Assembly (NCBI GenBank): GCA_016647705.1
Contig: JAENRU010000467.1
Coordinates: 174,501-238,500, forward strand
Length of the DNA stretch: 64,000 nucleotides
Origin: Eucommia ulmoides
Taxonomy: Eukaryota; Streptophyta; Magnoliopsida; Garryales; Eucommiaceae
Direction of reading: 5' to 3'
Under the pieces are notes generated by a model that searched no databases, had not been told where the DNA came from, and was given only the letters and a program-made list of their open reading frames with translations. Shown here piece after piece: positions 21,379-31,423 of this stretch. Within the stretch, counting starts at the first letter, position 1. Each line of letters starts with the position of its first letter. The position numbers were made by a program, and so were the translations under genes.

Positions 21379-21459
21379 GCGGGATCACATTCACATGCTG
21401 CCAATTGCATATCTAGCAACCCATTTGATCTTCCATCTGATTTTGAAAACAATAATAAG
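21379..21459 (+). CDS. AGD14: AGD14-like exon d
   Basis: 81 bp, 27 codons: AGSHSHAANCISSNPFDLPS to 'DFENNNK'. NPF is the EH-domain-binding tripeptide and NPFDLP is a conserved string in the AGD14 family. Acceptor tttaacag, donor aag|gtatgg. The family sequence continues directly into exon e, 24.4 kb away. Confidence 0.82.
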
Positions 21460-21719
21460 GTATGGCCCATGGATTTGTTTTCCTAAATAGCATGTAAACC
21501 TTGTAGCTAAGCCAACACGATTGATAAATGATAAATACAGGGTCTTAGACTTTTGAATTAGGGTTTTAAATGTATTTGTACCCAAAAAAATAAAATAAAG
21601 AACGACAAGAGAAAAGGGTCAAGTAAGTGACATTGACTGTCTGCTCCATGGACTGCAATCAGCTCTGTTACGGGCACGTAACAAGTACGTAATAGTGTAA
21701 TTAGGATACGAAAAATAAG

Positions 21720-21844
21720 TATTCGTACGAGGACCCAAAAGTGCTCCCCAGAAAATTTCAGTTCATGCTGATTCATCACAGGCATTGATGGTGAAGGAAA
21801 CCCCTTTAGACAACCTCGATGATGTTGTCCAGAGACTATCACTC
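21720..21844 (+). other. Unidentified coding-like fragment before Gypsy-A
   Basis: An open stretch reads VHADSSQALMVKETPLDNLD then DVVQRLSL. Its stop codon is created by the first bases of the Gypsy-A LTR (tgatag), so the LTR cut into it. The composition looks coding, but I do not recognise the protein. It is not needed for the AGD14 frame, in which exon d joins exon e. Confidence 0.35.
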
Positions 21845-22230
21845 TGATAGGCCACTTATCAAGTAAACATATGTAAGGCATAAGAAGGGAAGTAAGGAGA
21901 AGAGTGACTTGGCTATAGTTGAGTAAGTTGGTTGAGAAGGTTCTATTCCTTCTTGGCTAGTTGGGTAAGTTTGTTTGAGTTTGTTAGTGAGTTTGTTTGT
22001 TGGAAGAATTAGTTAGAATAATATTCTAGCCTAAACAAATAGCAAGTTAGTAGGGGTGGAGGGGGTATCAAGAATTTGGAAAATTTGTGGAGATGCCAGA
22101 CTCTCGAATTCCTGGATTTCTTTTTTGTAATCTGTATTTTGCTTTCTTTGATTGGTGAATTCAAGTACATTTCCCCTCAATTTTCTCTATTCCTTCATTT
22201 TATCGGTTTATGGTTGAGGGTAATCTATCA
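21845..22230 (+). repeat. Gypsy-A 5' LTR
   Basis: About 386 bp, TG...CA, ending taatctatca just before the primer-binding site. The start is set by similarity to the Gypsy-B LTR end sequence; without the 3' copy it cannot be confirmed. Confidence 0.65.
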
Positions 22231-22232
22231 AA

Positions 22233-22246
22233 TTGGTAATCAGAGC
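22233..22246 (+). promoter_or_regulatory. Gypsy-A primer-binding site
   Basis: ttggtaatcagagc is close to TGGTATCAGAGC (tRNA-iMet), with one extra base, two nucleotides after the LTR end. Confidence 0.75.
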
Positions 22247-22264
22247 AGTGACATTCAGGGAAAA

Positions 22265-23370
22265 CATGGCTCAAAAGAAGGTTGAAGCATTAGAGGAGAA
22301 GATGGACCTCGTCCAGGAGGAATGGCAAAAGGAAAGCGATTCAGTTCGAATTGATATACAGAGAATTCCAACGATTGAAATGAGGTTTGGTGACTTGGAG
22401 AAAACCATAGCTCATATGATGGGGAAGATAGATCAATTGGTGCGACGGAAGGATATGAGTTCTTCATCGAAGGTTGTGGAGAAGCAAAAACAACCAAAGA
22501 TTATGGAAACTCAGACCATGGGTGGAGGAGTAACGACAGAGGTGGTTGGTAACAGATCGTATTGGAGGTTGGAGTTGCCTATTTTCAATGGGATTGATCC
22601 CGATGGGTGGGTTTTTAGAACTGAATGCTAATTTGCGATGAACCAGATGAACGACGGTGAGAGATTAGAGACAGTGGCTTTGTGCATGGAAGGGAAAGCC
22701 CTAGCGTGGTACCAATATGTGGAAGATAAGCTAAGGTTTCATACTTGGAAGGAGTTCATGCTGGCGTTTCTGCACTGATTTCGATCGAGTATGGAAAGGT
22801 CGCTTTGTGAGAAGTTTCTGGCCATCCATCAAGAGACCACCGTCGAAGATTACTAGGAGCGATTCGAGATTCTGGCGTCGCCGTTGAAGGGAATGTCGGA
22901 CGAAGTGCTGGAAAGCACCTATCTCAATGGACTCAAGCCATCAATAAGGGCTGAGCTCCGATAGCTGAAACCTAACAACCTGATGGAGATGATGGAAGAT
23001 GATCGAGGATAAGAATCGGGTGCTACAGGCTATGCGGGTCGGATTTGGGTCCAACGGGTCATGGAATAGGAACTTGGGTTCGAGTTTGACTTATATGAGC
23101 CCTAGATTCTCAACGGGACAAAGCTTTGAAGGAACAACGATGCGAACTCCGATTGATTTCGTAACACCATCAATGGCGGCCACAGTGCACACCGGACCAG
23201 AGCAGAAGAAGACACGACTGGAGGAGATATTGGTGTCACGAAAGTCGTCCTGCTACCGGCGGTACACCGACGCTGAGTACCAGAGTCTCTGCGGGAAGGG
23301 ATTGTGCTACTGATGTGAGGAGAAATACTCTCCTGGCCATATGTGTAAAAATCGACAACTTTAGGTACTA
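22265..23370 (+). pseudogene. Gypsy-A gag with zinc knuckle
   Basis: Starts MAQKKVEALEEKMDLVQEEW at 22266, a coiled-coil N-terminus. The capsid region shows 'YWRLELPIFNGIDPDGW', then a stop, then METVALCMEGKALAWYQYVE-like sequence with further stops to about 22980. Frame 22999-23313 ends YTDAEYQSLCGKGLCY, a stop, and CEEKYSPGHMC, a CX2CX7HXC knuckle with the second cysteine region interrupted. Gag packages the element RNA; this one is dead. Confidence 0.83.
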
Positions 23371-23429
23371 ATTGTAAATGATTCTTGCCCAATCGAAGAA
23401 GTAGGAGAGGAAGAAATAGTAGTGGAAGA

Positions 23430-23990
23430 TCTTGAGCTGGTGGAAGGAGCTGTCGAATTGTCTATGAACTTAGTAATGGGTTTCACAGATCCACATACCA
23501 TAAAGCTGCATGGGGAAATTGGGCAACAAACGGTGACAGTGTTGGTGGATTGAGGGGGATCGCATAATTTCATCTCTAAAGATGTAGTGCAGTGGCTGAA
23601 CTTACCATTAACAGCGACCACGGCGTACAAGGTAATCATGGGAACGGGAGGAACGGTGAGCACCAATGAGATCTGCAAGGGAGTGTTGCTATCCTTTCCC
23701 GAAGTAGAGGCGGTGGAAGATTTTCTACCATTGGAATTAGGGAAAGAGAATGTGATTTTGGGAATGCAATGGTTGTCAAAATTGGGTGTTATGCAAGTGA
23801 ATTGGAAGGCCTTGGTCATGAAATTTACATTGGGACGAACCACGGTAACAGTGAAGGGTGAACCGGGTCTATGCAAAACGCAAATTTCGCTCAAAGCAAT
23901 GATACGTACCGTACAACATGAAAGACATGGTTATTTGCTGGAACCAGGGTCACTTGCATTACGGAACGGGGTTGAAGAAGTAGCTACGGA
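23430..23990 (+). pseudogene. Gypsy-A aspartic protease
   Basis: VTVLVD, a stop, then GGSHNFISKDVVQWLNLPLT. The active site DSG is broken because the Ser codon has become TGA. Then come 'EVEAVEDFLPLELGKENV' and ILGMQWLSKLGVMQVNWKAL, typical of gypsy proteases of this lineage. Confidence 0.85.
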
Positions 23991-24620
23991 GGTTCCTCAA
24001 GCTTTCAACGAGTTGTTACAAGGGTACCCAGAGGTGGTGAAGGAGTCGAGAGGATTACCCCCTCAAAGGGAGCTAGATCACTACATTGCTTTGAAAGAAG
24101 GGACTGAACCAGTGAGCGTTAGACCCTACCGTTACCCACAAGTGCAAAAAGATGAGATAGAGAGCTTGGTAGGAGAAATGCTTGCAGGCGGTATCATTCA
24201 GCCTAGTCATAACCCATTTTCAAGCCTCGTCATTCTAGTAAAGAATAAAGATGGAAGTTGGAGATTTTGTGTTGACTATATAGGGCTTTGAACCGAGTAA
24301 TTGTTCTAGACAAATTCCCTATAATAGTGATAGATGAGCTCTTGGACGAATTACATGGGGCACGATTTTTTCCTAAGTTGGATCTAAGGTCGGGGTACCA
24401 ACAAATTAGAGTGAGTTCTCGTGATGTGCCTAAGACGGCTTTTAGGACATATGAAGGCCACTATGAGTTTCTAGTAATGCCTTTTGGGTTGATGAACACA
24501 CCGGTGACCGTTCAAACATTGATGAATGAGTTATTTAAGAAGCATCTTTGGAAGTTTGTGTTGGAGTTTTTTGACGACATTTTAGTGTATAGTAAATCTA
24601 TGGCTCAAAAAGTGTGCTTT
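23991..24620 (+). pseudogene. Gypsy-A reverse transcriptase
   Basis: Frame to 24291: LPPQRELDHYIALKEGTEPV, RPYRYPQVQKDEIESLVGEM, '[16 protein letters not shown]' and a stop. Frame from 24288: [20 protein letters not shown], '[18 protein letters not shown]' and the catalytic [13 protein letters not shown] frameshift falls in the FCVDYRALN motif. A deletion after 'KSMAQK' removes part of the thumb. Confidence 0.87.
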
Positions 24621-25320
24621 TGGACAAAAAGAGCTTGAGTATTTGGGCCACATAGTGTCGGTTAAATGGGTGGCGGCTGACCCTAAGAAGATACATGCCA
24701 TGGTGGAATGGCCAACTCCGACTAACTTGAAAGCCCTAAGAGGGTTCTTATAGCGGCACCACTCACCAACCAACTAAAGAAAGATCGTTTTGGGTGGAAT
24801 GAGGCGGCACAAATGGCATTTGAAGCTTTGAAGATGGCTATGACAACAGTTCCCGTCTTAGCCTTTCCAAATTTCGATCAACTGTTTGTGGTTGAGACCG
24901 ATGCTTCGGGGTTTTGGTGCAGTGATGATGCAAAATCAGTAGCCAATAAGCTTATTTCAGCCGAGTTCTTAACCAAAGGGAGCGAGCTAAGTCAGTATAC
25001 GAGTGTGAGTTGATGGCCATCGTCTTAGCGGTTCAAAAGTGGCGACCTTACCTATTGGGATGCAAATTTATTTTTTGTACTGACCAGCGGAGTTTGGGAT
25101 GCTTGCTTGACCAAACGTTGGTGGTTGATGAACACCAAAAATGGGTTTCAAAGCTGTGGAGCTACAACTTTGACATAGACTACTGAACGGGAAGTGAAAA
25201 CAAAGCGGCTGATGCTTTGTCAAGGAGAGAAGAAGGGTGTGAGCTTGCTGTCCTCATGGTCTCATGTTGTGCACAAGGGGAAAAACTGCAAGAAGAGGTT
25301 GATTCCGACCCCATATATGG
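24621..25320 (+). pseudogene. Gypsy-A RNase H
   Basis: [20 protein letters not shown] and [13 protein letters not shown] open the RNase H domain (TDAS catalytic Asp at about 24897). The rest is in other frames, including a TDQRS-like stretch and 'ENKAADALSRREE' near 25200. Several stops. Confidence 0.8.
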
Positions 25321-25567
25321 ACCTATATAAAGCAACAGGTGTTACAAGGGTTAGACTCGTATCCTAATTTCACCGTGCAGCAAGGAACTTTGTTGTACAA
25401 GGGACAATTGGTCATTTCGTCAGAGTCTATTTTAATCCCGCAATTGTTGGAAGAATATCGCGGGGGAAAAGTTGGAGGACATTTTGGGGTACTAAAGACA
25501 TTTCAGCGGCTGTCTAAGGATGTTTTTTTAGCATGGTATGAGAAAACAAGGACAATGTGTCTGGCTT
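25321..25567 (+). pseudogene. Gypsy-A integrase zinc-binding N-terminus, truncated
   Basis: LQGLDSYPNFTVQQGTLLYK, LIPQLLEEYRGGKVGGHFGV and LKTFQRLSKDVFLAWYEKTR are the start of integrase with the H of the HHCC finger. The second histidine lies in GGHFGVLKT. The frame ends at TMCLA and a stop, where copia gag sequence takes over. Confidence 0.83.
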
Positions 25568-26249
25568 GAGTTCGTCTGCATCGTTTGAGCATTCGGCGCT
25601 TGTTACTCATATTCCTATACCAGATCGTGGTGTTCTACTCAGTGGTGGTGGTGGTGGCCCTCGGGGTGGACGTAGTGGTTGTGGTCGTGGCTCACAATGA
25701 CAATGCTCTTTTTGCGGAAAGGATAATCATACTCGAGAAACATGTTGGGATTTAGTTGGTCGTCCTCCCAAATTCGCCAATGCAGTGACATCTGATCCAA
25801 ATACTCTTACTATTCCAGAATCTCAGGCAGCTAAGGACATCTCTAATGATGAATATGCTCAATTCCTTCAGTATAAGGCATCTCAGCAGGCATCTCTTCT
25901 CATTGCTTCTTTAGCTCAACGAGGTACTTTTACTGTCTGTCTTTTAATTCGTCCTTCCTCTCCCACACCCTGGGTCATAGATTCTGCTGCCACTGATCAC
26001 ATGTTAGGTACTTCTTCCCTTTTTACACATATTCAGTCATCTTCTTCGTTTTCTCCTGTTACAGTTGTTGATGGTTCCACTTTCCCTATCTGTGGCATTG
26101 GCACAGTGGAACCCTCACCCTCCTTATCTCTATCATCTGTCTTCTATATTCTTTCATTTTCTTTTAATTTGATGTCAGTGAGTAAGCTTACTAAATCCTT
26201 CATTGTTCTGTCTCATTTTTTCCTGATTCTGTCATTCTCCAGGATATGA
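25568..26249 (+). pseudogene. Copia-C gag end and protease
   Basis: Gly/Arg-rich sequence and a stop precede the knuckle CSFCGKDNHTRETCWDLVGR (CX2CX4HX4C). Open frame 25785-26249 has DEYAQFLQYKASQQASLLIA and PWVIDSAATDHMLGTSSLFT. The catalytic DSG reads DSA. 'VSKLTKSF' ends the protease, and the frame is lost after it. Confidence 0.85.
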
Positions 26250-26559
26250 GGATGCGGAAGACGATTGACACCGAGCGGCGTGAGGACAATGGCCTCTATT
26301 ACTTTGATGACCATGACAAAAGTCCTGCTATCCTACCTATTGCCTGTCCTGTTGTTGCCTCCGCTCACCAGATCTATTGTCGCCTTGGTCATCCATGCCT
26401 TGGCAACCTCAAGTTACTAGTTCCTAATTTGAGTCATTTGTCTTCGTTAGAGTATGAGTCTTGTCAATTGGGTAAGTATCATTGTATTTCATTTTCTTCC
26501 CCAGCTCATGTTCAAGCATCGAGTTCGTTTAGTTTAGTTCATTCAGATGTTTGAGGTCC
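26250..26559 (+). pseudogene. Copia-C GAG-pre-integrase
   Basis: RREDNGLYYFDDHD, HQIYCRLGHPCLGNLKLLVP and 'ESCQLGKYHCISFSSP' are the HHCC zinc-binding domain, ending LVHSDV and a stop. A normal element continues into WGPS without stopping. Confidence 0.85.
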
Positions 26560-27346
26560 TTCTCGTGTTATGTCTACATTAGGTTTTCATTATTTTGTGA
26601 CATTTGTGGATGATATTTCCAGAGTTACTTGGTTTTATTTAATGAAAGATCGTTCAAAATTATTCTCTATTTTTCGTGCGTTTTGTGCTGAAATTAAAAA
26701 TCAAGTTAATGTACCAGTTCGTATTCTTCGAAGTGATAATACTCGAGAATACTTTTATCAGCCATTTACTTCCTTTATGTCACACTCTGGTATCTTGCAT
26801 CAGTCTTCTTGTCCTCACACACCGCAGCAAAATGAAGTTGCTGAGCGTAAGAATCGACATCTCCTAAAAGTGGTTTGTACTCTTCTTTTTAAGATGAATG
26901 TTCTCAAACATTTCTGGCGCAATGCGATTTTTACCGTCTGCTTCTTAATCAAGAAGATGCCGTCCTCTACCCTCAATGGTAAGGTTCCCCATTCCATTCT
27001 TTTTCCTCGGTCTCCTATGTTTAGTTTACATCCTCGAATATTTGGGTGTGTTTGTTTTGTTCATCAATTAACTTCTGATAGGGACAAGTTAGATCCTCGT
27101 GTTTTAAAACGTGTCTTCCTCGGCTATTCTCGCACACAAATGGGTTATCATTGTTATAGTCCATCATTACGTCGCTTGTTTGTGTGTGCGGATGTTACAT
27201 TCTTTGAGTCTACCTTTCACTTTTCTGCCTCTTCCACTCGAGACAATCTGGATGTTACGCTTTCCTTACCAAGTGTACCAAACCCTACACTATTTTCCTC
27301 TACTCCAGATCCTATCTCACCTAGTCGTTCTTCAGCTCCTTTGTAG
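26560..27346 (+). pseudogene. Copia-C integrase
   Basis: GFHYFVTFVDDISRVTWFYL, 'RILRSDNTREYFYQPF', HTPQQNEVAERKNRHLLKVV and CFVHQLTSDRDKLDPRVLKR give the D,D,E catalytic core and the C-terminal strand 'CADVTFFEST'. The domain itself is open (258 residues) but has no start of its own and ends at a stop in the linker. Confidence 0.88.
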
Positions 27347-28240
27347 GTCTACTCTCGTCGCCAGAAGGCCCCTTCCGCTGTCGCGCCCATCGACTCTGTG
27401 TCCTCAGATTCTTCTCCAGTCGACCCATCCATCTTTGACCTGGACATGCTCATTGCCATCTGGAAAGGTAAGCGTAGATGTACTACCCATCCTATTTCTA
27501 ACTTTATTTCGTATGCACACCTATTTCCTTCGTACTCCTCTTTTGTTGCTTCTTTGTCATCTGTTTCTATTCCCAAGTCTGCTTCAGAGGCCCTCACTCA
27601 CCCTGCTTGGGCAAAAGCAATGGAAGAAGAAATGCTTGCCTTACATCAGAATGACACTTGGGATCTCGTCTCGCTTTCGCCTGACAAAACAATAGTTGGA
27701 TGTAAATGGGTGTACACTGTCGAAGTTCATCCTGATAGCACCATTGATCGACTCACGGCTCACTTAGTTGCTAAAGGCTATACTCAGGTATATGGTCTTG
27801 ATTACTCTGAGACCTTCTCTCCGGTTGCCAAGTTCGCTTCTGTTCGCTTGTTTATCTCTTTGGCTGCCACTTTTTGTTGGCCATTATATCAGCTTGATAT
27901 CAAGAATGCTTTCTTAAATGACAATCTGAGTGAGGAAGTATTTATGGAGCAACCTCCTGGGTTTGTTGCTCAGGTGGATTGGTATGTCGCTTGAAGAAAT
28001 CTATCTATGGCCTCAAGTAGTCTTCTCGAGTATGGTTTGAAAGATTTAATGAAGTGGTCACTGAGTCTGGTCTTCAACGATGTGGGGTCGATCATTCCGT
28101 CTTTTACAGGCATAGTGAAGTCGGGAGAATTTTGTTGATTATGTATGTGGATGACATCGTGATTACCGGGGATGATCACGGTGGTATTTAGGAACTCAAA
28201 AAGTTTTTGAATAGTAAGTTTCAAACAAAAGATTTGGGTC
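27347..28240 (+). pseudogene. Copia-C reverse transcriptase
   Basis: Frame 27398-27994: KAMEEEMLALHQNDTWDLVS, LVAKGYTQVYGLDYSETFSP and 'QLDIKNAFLNDNLSEEVF'. Then a frameshift, KKSIYGLK and a stop, SSRVWFERFNEV, and the catalytic 'ILLIMYVDDIVITGDD'. At least three disabling changes. YVDD itself is intact. Confidence 0.87.
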
Positions 28241-29059
28241 ACTTAAAGTACTTCTTGTGAATTGAAGTTGCTCGATCAAGTCATGGTATTTACTTGTCTC
28301 AGAGAAAATATGTCCTTGACCTATTGAGCGAAACAGGAATACTAGGAGCTAACCCGATTGACTCGCCTATGTATCCAAACACCAAACTGTTAGCAGATCA
28401 AGGTGTACCACTGACAGATTCAACACAATATAACGGTTAGTTGGGAAGTTAAACTACCTGACAGTTACCAGACCAAATATCTCCTTTACTATTAGTGTTA
28501 TCAGTCAGTTCTTAAATTATCCCATGACTTGTCACTGGGATGCAGTGATTTGCTATATCAAAACTTTGGTCATACTCAAATAAAGGGCTACACAGATGCA
28601 GATTGGGCCGGATCGCCCTAAGATAGGAAGTCTACTACTGGATATTGTGTGTTCGTTGGTGGTAACCTTGTCTCTTGGAAGAGTAAAAAGCAGACTGTGG
28701 TGGAACGGTCAAGTGCAGAATCGGAATACAGGGTAATAACCCATACCACTTGTGAGTTAATTTGGTTGAAACACTTGTTGGAAGAACTTGGATTTGAACA
28801 CTCTTCACTGATGGATCTAGTATGTGATAATCAAGTAGCACTTCACATTGCTTCCAACCTAATCTTCCATGAGAGAACAAAACATATTGAAGTTGATTGT
28901 CACTTCATTCGAGACAAATTGTTGAAGAAGCAGATTGAGACTAAACATGTAAATTCAGTTGATCAGTTAGCTGATATATTTATTAAATCGTTGGAGGGCT
29001 CAAGGATAAAATATATTTGTAATAAGGTAGGAGCATATAATATATATGCTCCAGCTTGA
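28241..29059 (+). pseudogene. Copia-C RNase H
   Basis: SHGIYLSQRKYVLDLLSETG, then stops, then 'GYTDADWAGS' in another frame near 28590. Open frame 28649-29059 has SWKSKKQTVVERSSAESEYR, 'LVCDNQVALHIASNLIFH' and ERTKHIEVDCHFIRDKLLKK, ending 'YNIYAPA' and a stop. The SSAESEYR and CDNQVA boxes are preserved. Confidence 0.87.
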
Positions 29060-29063
29060 GGAG

Positions 29064-29223
29064 TGTTAAAAGGGTATTTCTATTTTTCCTGTATTATTTA
29101 GGGTTTCCTATACACTTTAGGGTTTTCTGTATTGTTTCTTGGTTTTCAATATAAATAGAGGGAGAGGCTACCACAATGGTTAAGCCTTCTCATTCTTTTC
29201 ATATCATCTTTTCAACTTCAACA
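29064..29223 (+). repeat. Copia-C 3' LTR
   Basis: 160 bp starting TGTTAAAAGGGTATTTCTAT after the polypurine tract gcttgaggag, ending ttcaacttcaaca. It aligns over its whole length with 61488-61647. It contains a TATA-like caatataaatagaggga. Confidence 0.92.
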
Positions 29224-29989
29224 CGCACCAATACCTTAACTTCCTAGTAGGCTTCCTTACTTAACTACAAAACGTTTTAAGTTACCCATTCAAATGCTTT
29301 TCTAGAACCACCCGGCATGGAACAAGCTATGTAAATAGCTTATTAATGGCAAAGAAACCCTACTTCTTATTAATGGAAAAGGAACCCTACTTAGTTTCAA
29401 TTACTTATAATACTTCCTTTCCTACTGTGAACCTAATATTTCATCCCTGTACAAAGTATTCAATTAAATGCATAACTGTGGCAAATAAATGACCTGCCTA
29501 GTAATGACAGTATTGGTGGATCCTATTCAAGGCACAATCTACCATTAAGATTATGGTATCATATCATAGACAATCAAGAAAGGTAACCATAGTGTCATCT
29601 CATTAACCTAAATAATGTTAGCAAACCATAATTGCGGTAGGTGTTTGAATTCCTTTAAATGACCATTCTCTGCGATATTCTTTCCATGATATTTTGTAGT
29701 TAAAATGGTAACTTGGCCATTTTTTCCTGAAGCTGAAGTAAAAACAAGAGATGTTAAGAACTGAAAGGAACATCTGATTTACAAGAAAATAGCTTTCAAT
29801 TTATAAATCAGCGAAATGTGTGGAGGATGTCATCAATCTAATTGTTTGCATATTCTATGATACAACTCAATACAGTAAATGCAGTTATCATAAATGCACC
29901 AGCCCTCCCCACCTACACCACCACCCATGGAAAATAAATGAAGGAAAAAAGCTGAATTTGTTGGACTTGCGACAATCGCAAAAGCTCAC
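29224..29989. other. Intronic sequence, nothing recognised
   Basis: AT-rich sequence within the long AGD14-like intron. A faint continuation of the MRT4-like pseudogene (minus strand 'KMAKLPF' near 29715) is possible but too weak to call. Confidence 0.4.
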
Positions 29990-30075
29990 CTAGGCTATAA
30001 AGGCATCCCTTGCTTCCCAAGGAAAGGTTCCATCTCATGTGTAAACTGGTCTAGAGGTCCTTCTTTAAGCACAAC
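29990..30075 (-). pseudogene. MRT4-like pseudo-exon 4
   Basis: The minus strand reads VVLKEGPLDQFTHEMEPFLG then KQGMPL and a stop. This matches the FTHEMEPFLRKQGMP block of plant Mrt4 (mRNA turnover protein 4, a uL10-like factor that holds the P0 site on pre-60S ribosomes). It has a good acceptor (ttttcag) and donor (ag|gtgagc). The stop where the family has VRLNKG suggests decay. Confidence 0.72.
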
Positions 30076-30473
30076 CTGAAAATTTATCATTTGCTAATAT
30101 CGTAAAATTACAATGCAAAATGCTCATTAGATACTCTAAACATGTCTCAACCATTCTCAAACCATAAATTATTAATTTGGACAAAATATGCGAGAAAAAG
30201 AACTGAATGTGATCTTCCTCCAGACAATTGTCCTTATAAGTATAAATAGGTCAAACTACCAGATTAGTGGTGTCTTAGGAATGGGGAAGTCTTAACTCTT
30301 TCTAGACAATCGTGATAGGGAATCAAAGAATTCTTGGGTGAAATCATCCTTCCCTTACAAGGTTTTTGCATTATTTTACCAGTTATTTCTTTTCATGAGA
30401 ACATTGTCTACCTTCATTTGCTATGGATTACCTTTCGCTACGTCATACAAAGTAAACCAAAACTTGAGTGTAC

Positions 30474-30534
30474 CGTTTCCGTTGAATTGCTTCCGGTTCT
30501 TGCAAAGTCATACTCTTTATTTTCATTAAACAAT
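30474..30534 (-). pseudogene. MRT4-like pseudo-exon 3
   Basis: 61 bp: the last base of an Arg codon, then LFNENKEYDFARTGSNSTET. This is the 'LFNEFEEYDFARTGS' block of Mrt4. Borders are gtgcag| and acg|gtacac, and the phase fits exon 4 exactly. Confidence 0.75.
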
Positions 30535-31159
30535 CTGCACCAAAATGTTGGGAAGTCTCAAGGAAATGGAACAGAAGAGGCAAAAGACGAGAATATACTG
30601 AACAGTCCAAGTACAATATAAAAGCAAATAACTTCTTTTAACTCACTGGTGAAGATAGCTTGTGGAGGAGAAAGATTGATTACAGAAACTCGGGTTTATT
30701 CCCAGCAGAAGAAAGTGCAAACTACTAAACAAATCACCAAATTTCATTTTGTTTTTCTCAAATATTATCCCTCCTCCCTCATGTCACATTCATATCAAAG
30801 CATATTATTCAACCAAAGAAGAAGCAGAACAAAAATTATCAGCAACTGCCTAGAAGATGCTATAGCTTTCCATTTGATATGATCTATTACATGAAAGCCT
30901 TATAATTTTGACTTTTAGTAATTTATTCAAATCGTAGGTGGAAGTTGCATCTCCCCATAGAACACCTATTGGCCTTACAGTAACTACTAATTAGTAACAG
31001 AGTCTGTGCAAGATTTTAGATAAGGTTTAGGCAGGATAACAATAGACATATAGCCCGGAATAAGGTAAATCAATAGATACAAAACATTTTTATTTTTTTT
31101 CTGATCAAGTAGATTCTACAAAAACAATATAGTTTATAATTGATGTAAAACATATTAAC

Positions 31160-31250
31160 CTTAGAAATCTTGTGCAGTTCCAGTTTGATCTCATCAGCAA
31201 CAGATCGACCAAGAGAAAGCTGCATAACTTTATTCGATCCAAGACAAAAT
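31160..31250 (-). pseudogene. MRT4-like pseudo-exon 2
   Basis: 91 bp encoding FCLGSNKVMQLSLGRSVADE then 'IKLELHKISK', the Mrt4/uL10 block 'RFFLGSNKVMQ.ALGRS'. Borders tcccag| and aag|gttaat. The exon that should follow (family text around GLCFTNLPKEEV) was not found between here and 30534. Confidence 0.78.
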
Positions 31251-31394
31251 CTGGGAAAAAACATACAGATTCATCAATACCCTTTAAGCTGTACAAAAGC
31301 ATGAAGGAATTATACAAATTTTACACAAAGATACCCTAAATGTATGTCTGAACAATACTTCACAAATTTTGTTAAGGAGTGGATTTTCGTAAAC

Positions 31395-31423
31395 CTGGCA
31401 GCTTGACTCTGAAGTCCTACGTC
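31395..31423 (-). pseudogene. MRT4-like pseudo-exon 1 (29 bp)
   Basis: DVGLQSQAA plus two bases of Arg, joining in phase to FCLGSNK of the next exon. Borders cttgcag| and cag|gtttac. It corresponds to the end of 'FREQLQSSSR'. The family's earlier N-terminal exons were not recognised. Confidence 0.55.

Larger units (their letters stand above)
21845..25567 (+). mobile_element. Gypsy-A: Ty3/gypsy retrotransposon, 3'-truncated
   Basis: A plus-strand element with 5' LTR, primer-binding site, gag, zinc knuckle, protease, reverse transcriptase, RNase H and the start of integrase, in Ty3/gypsy order. It stops within integrase at about 25567, where Copia-C gag sequence begins, and has no 3' LTR. The start TGATAGGCCAC resembles the TGATAGACCAC start of Gypsy-B, and the proteins are of the same lineage. 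It carries many stops and frameshifts. Confidence 0.88.
25568..29223 (+). mobile_element. Copia-C: Ty1/copia retrotransposon, 5'-truncated
   Basis: A plus-strand element lacking 5' LTR and most of gag, joined to Gypsy-A at about 25567. The order zinc knuckle, protease, pre-integrase, integrase, reverse transcriptase, RNase H and 3' LTR is intact, but frames are broken. The 3' LTR (160 bp) matches the 5' LTR of Copia-D at 61488, so the two belong to one family. Confidence 0.9.
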
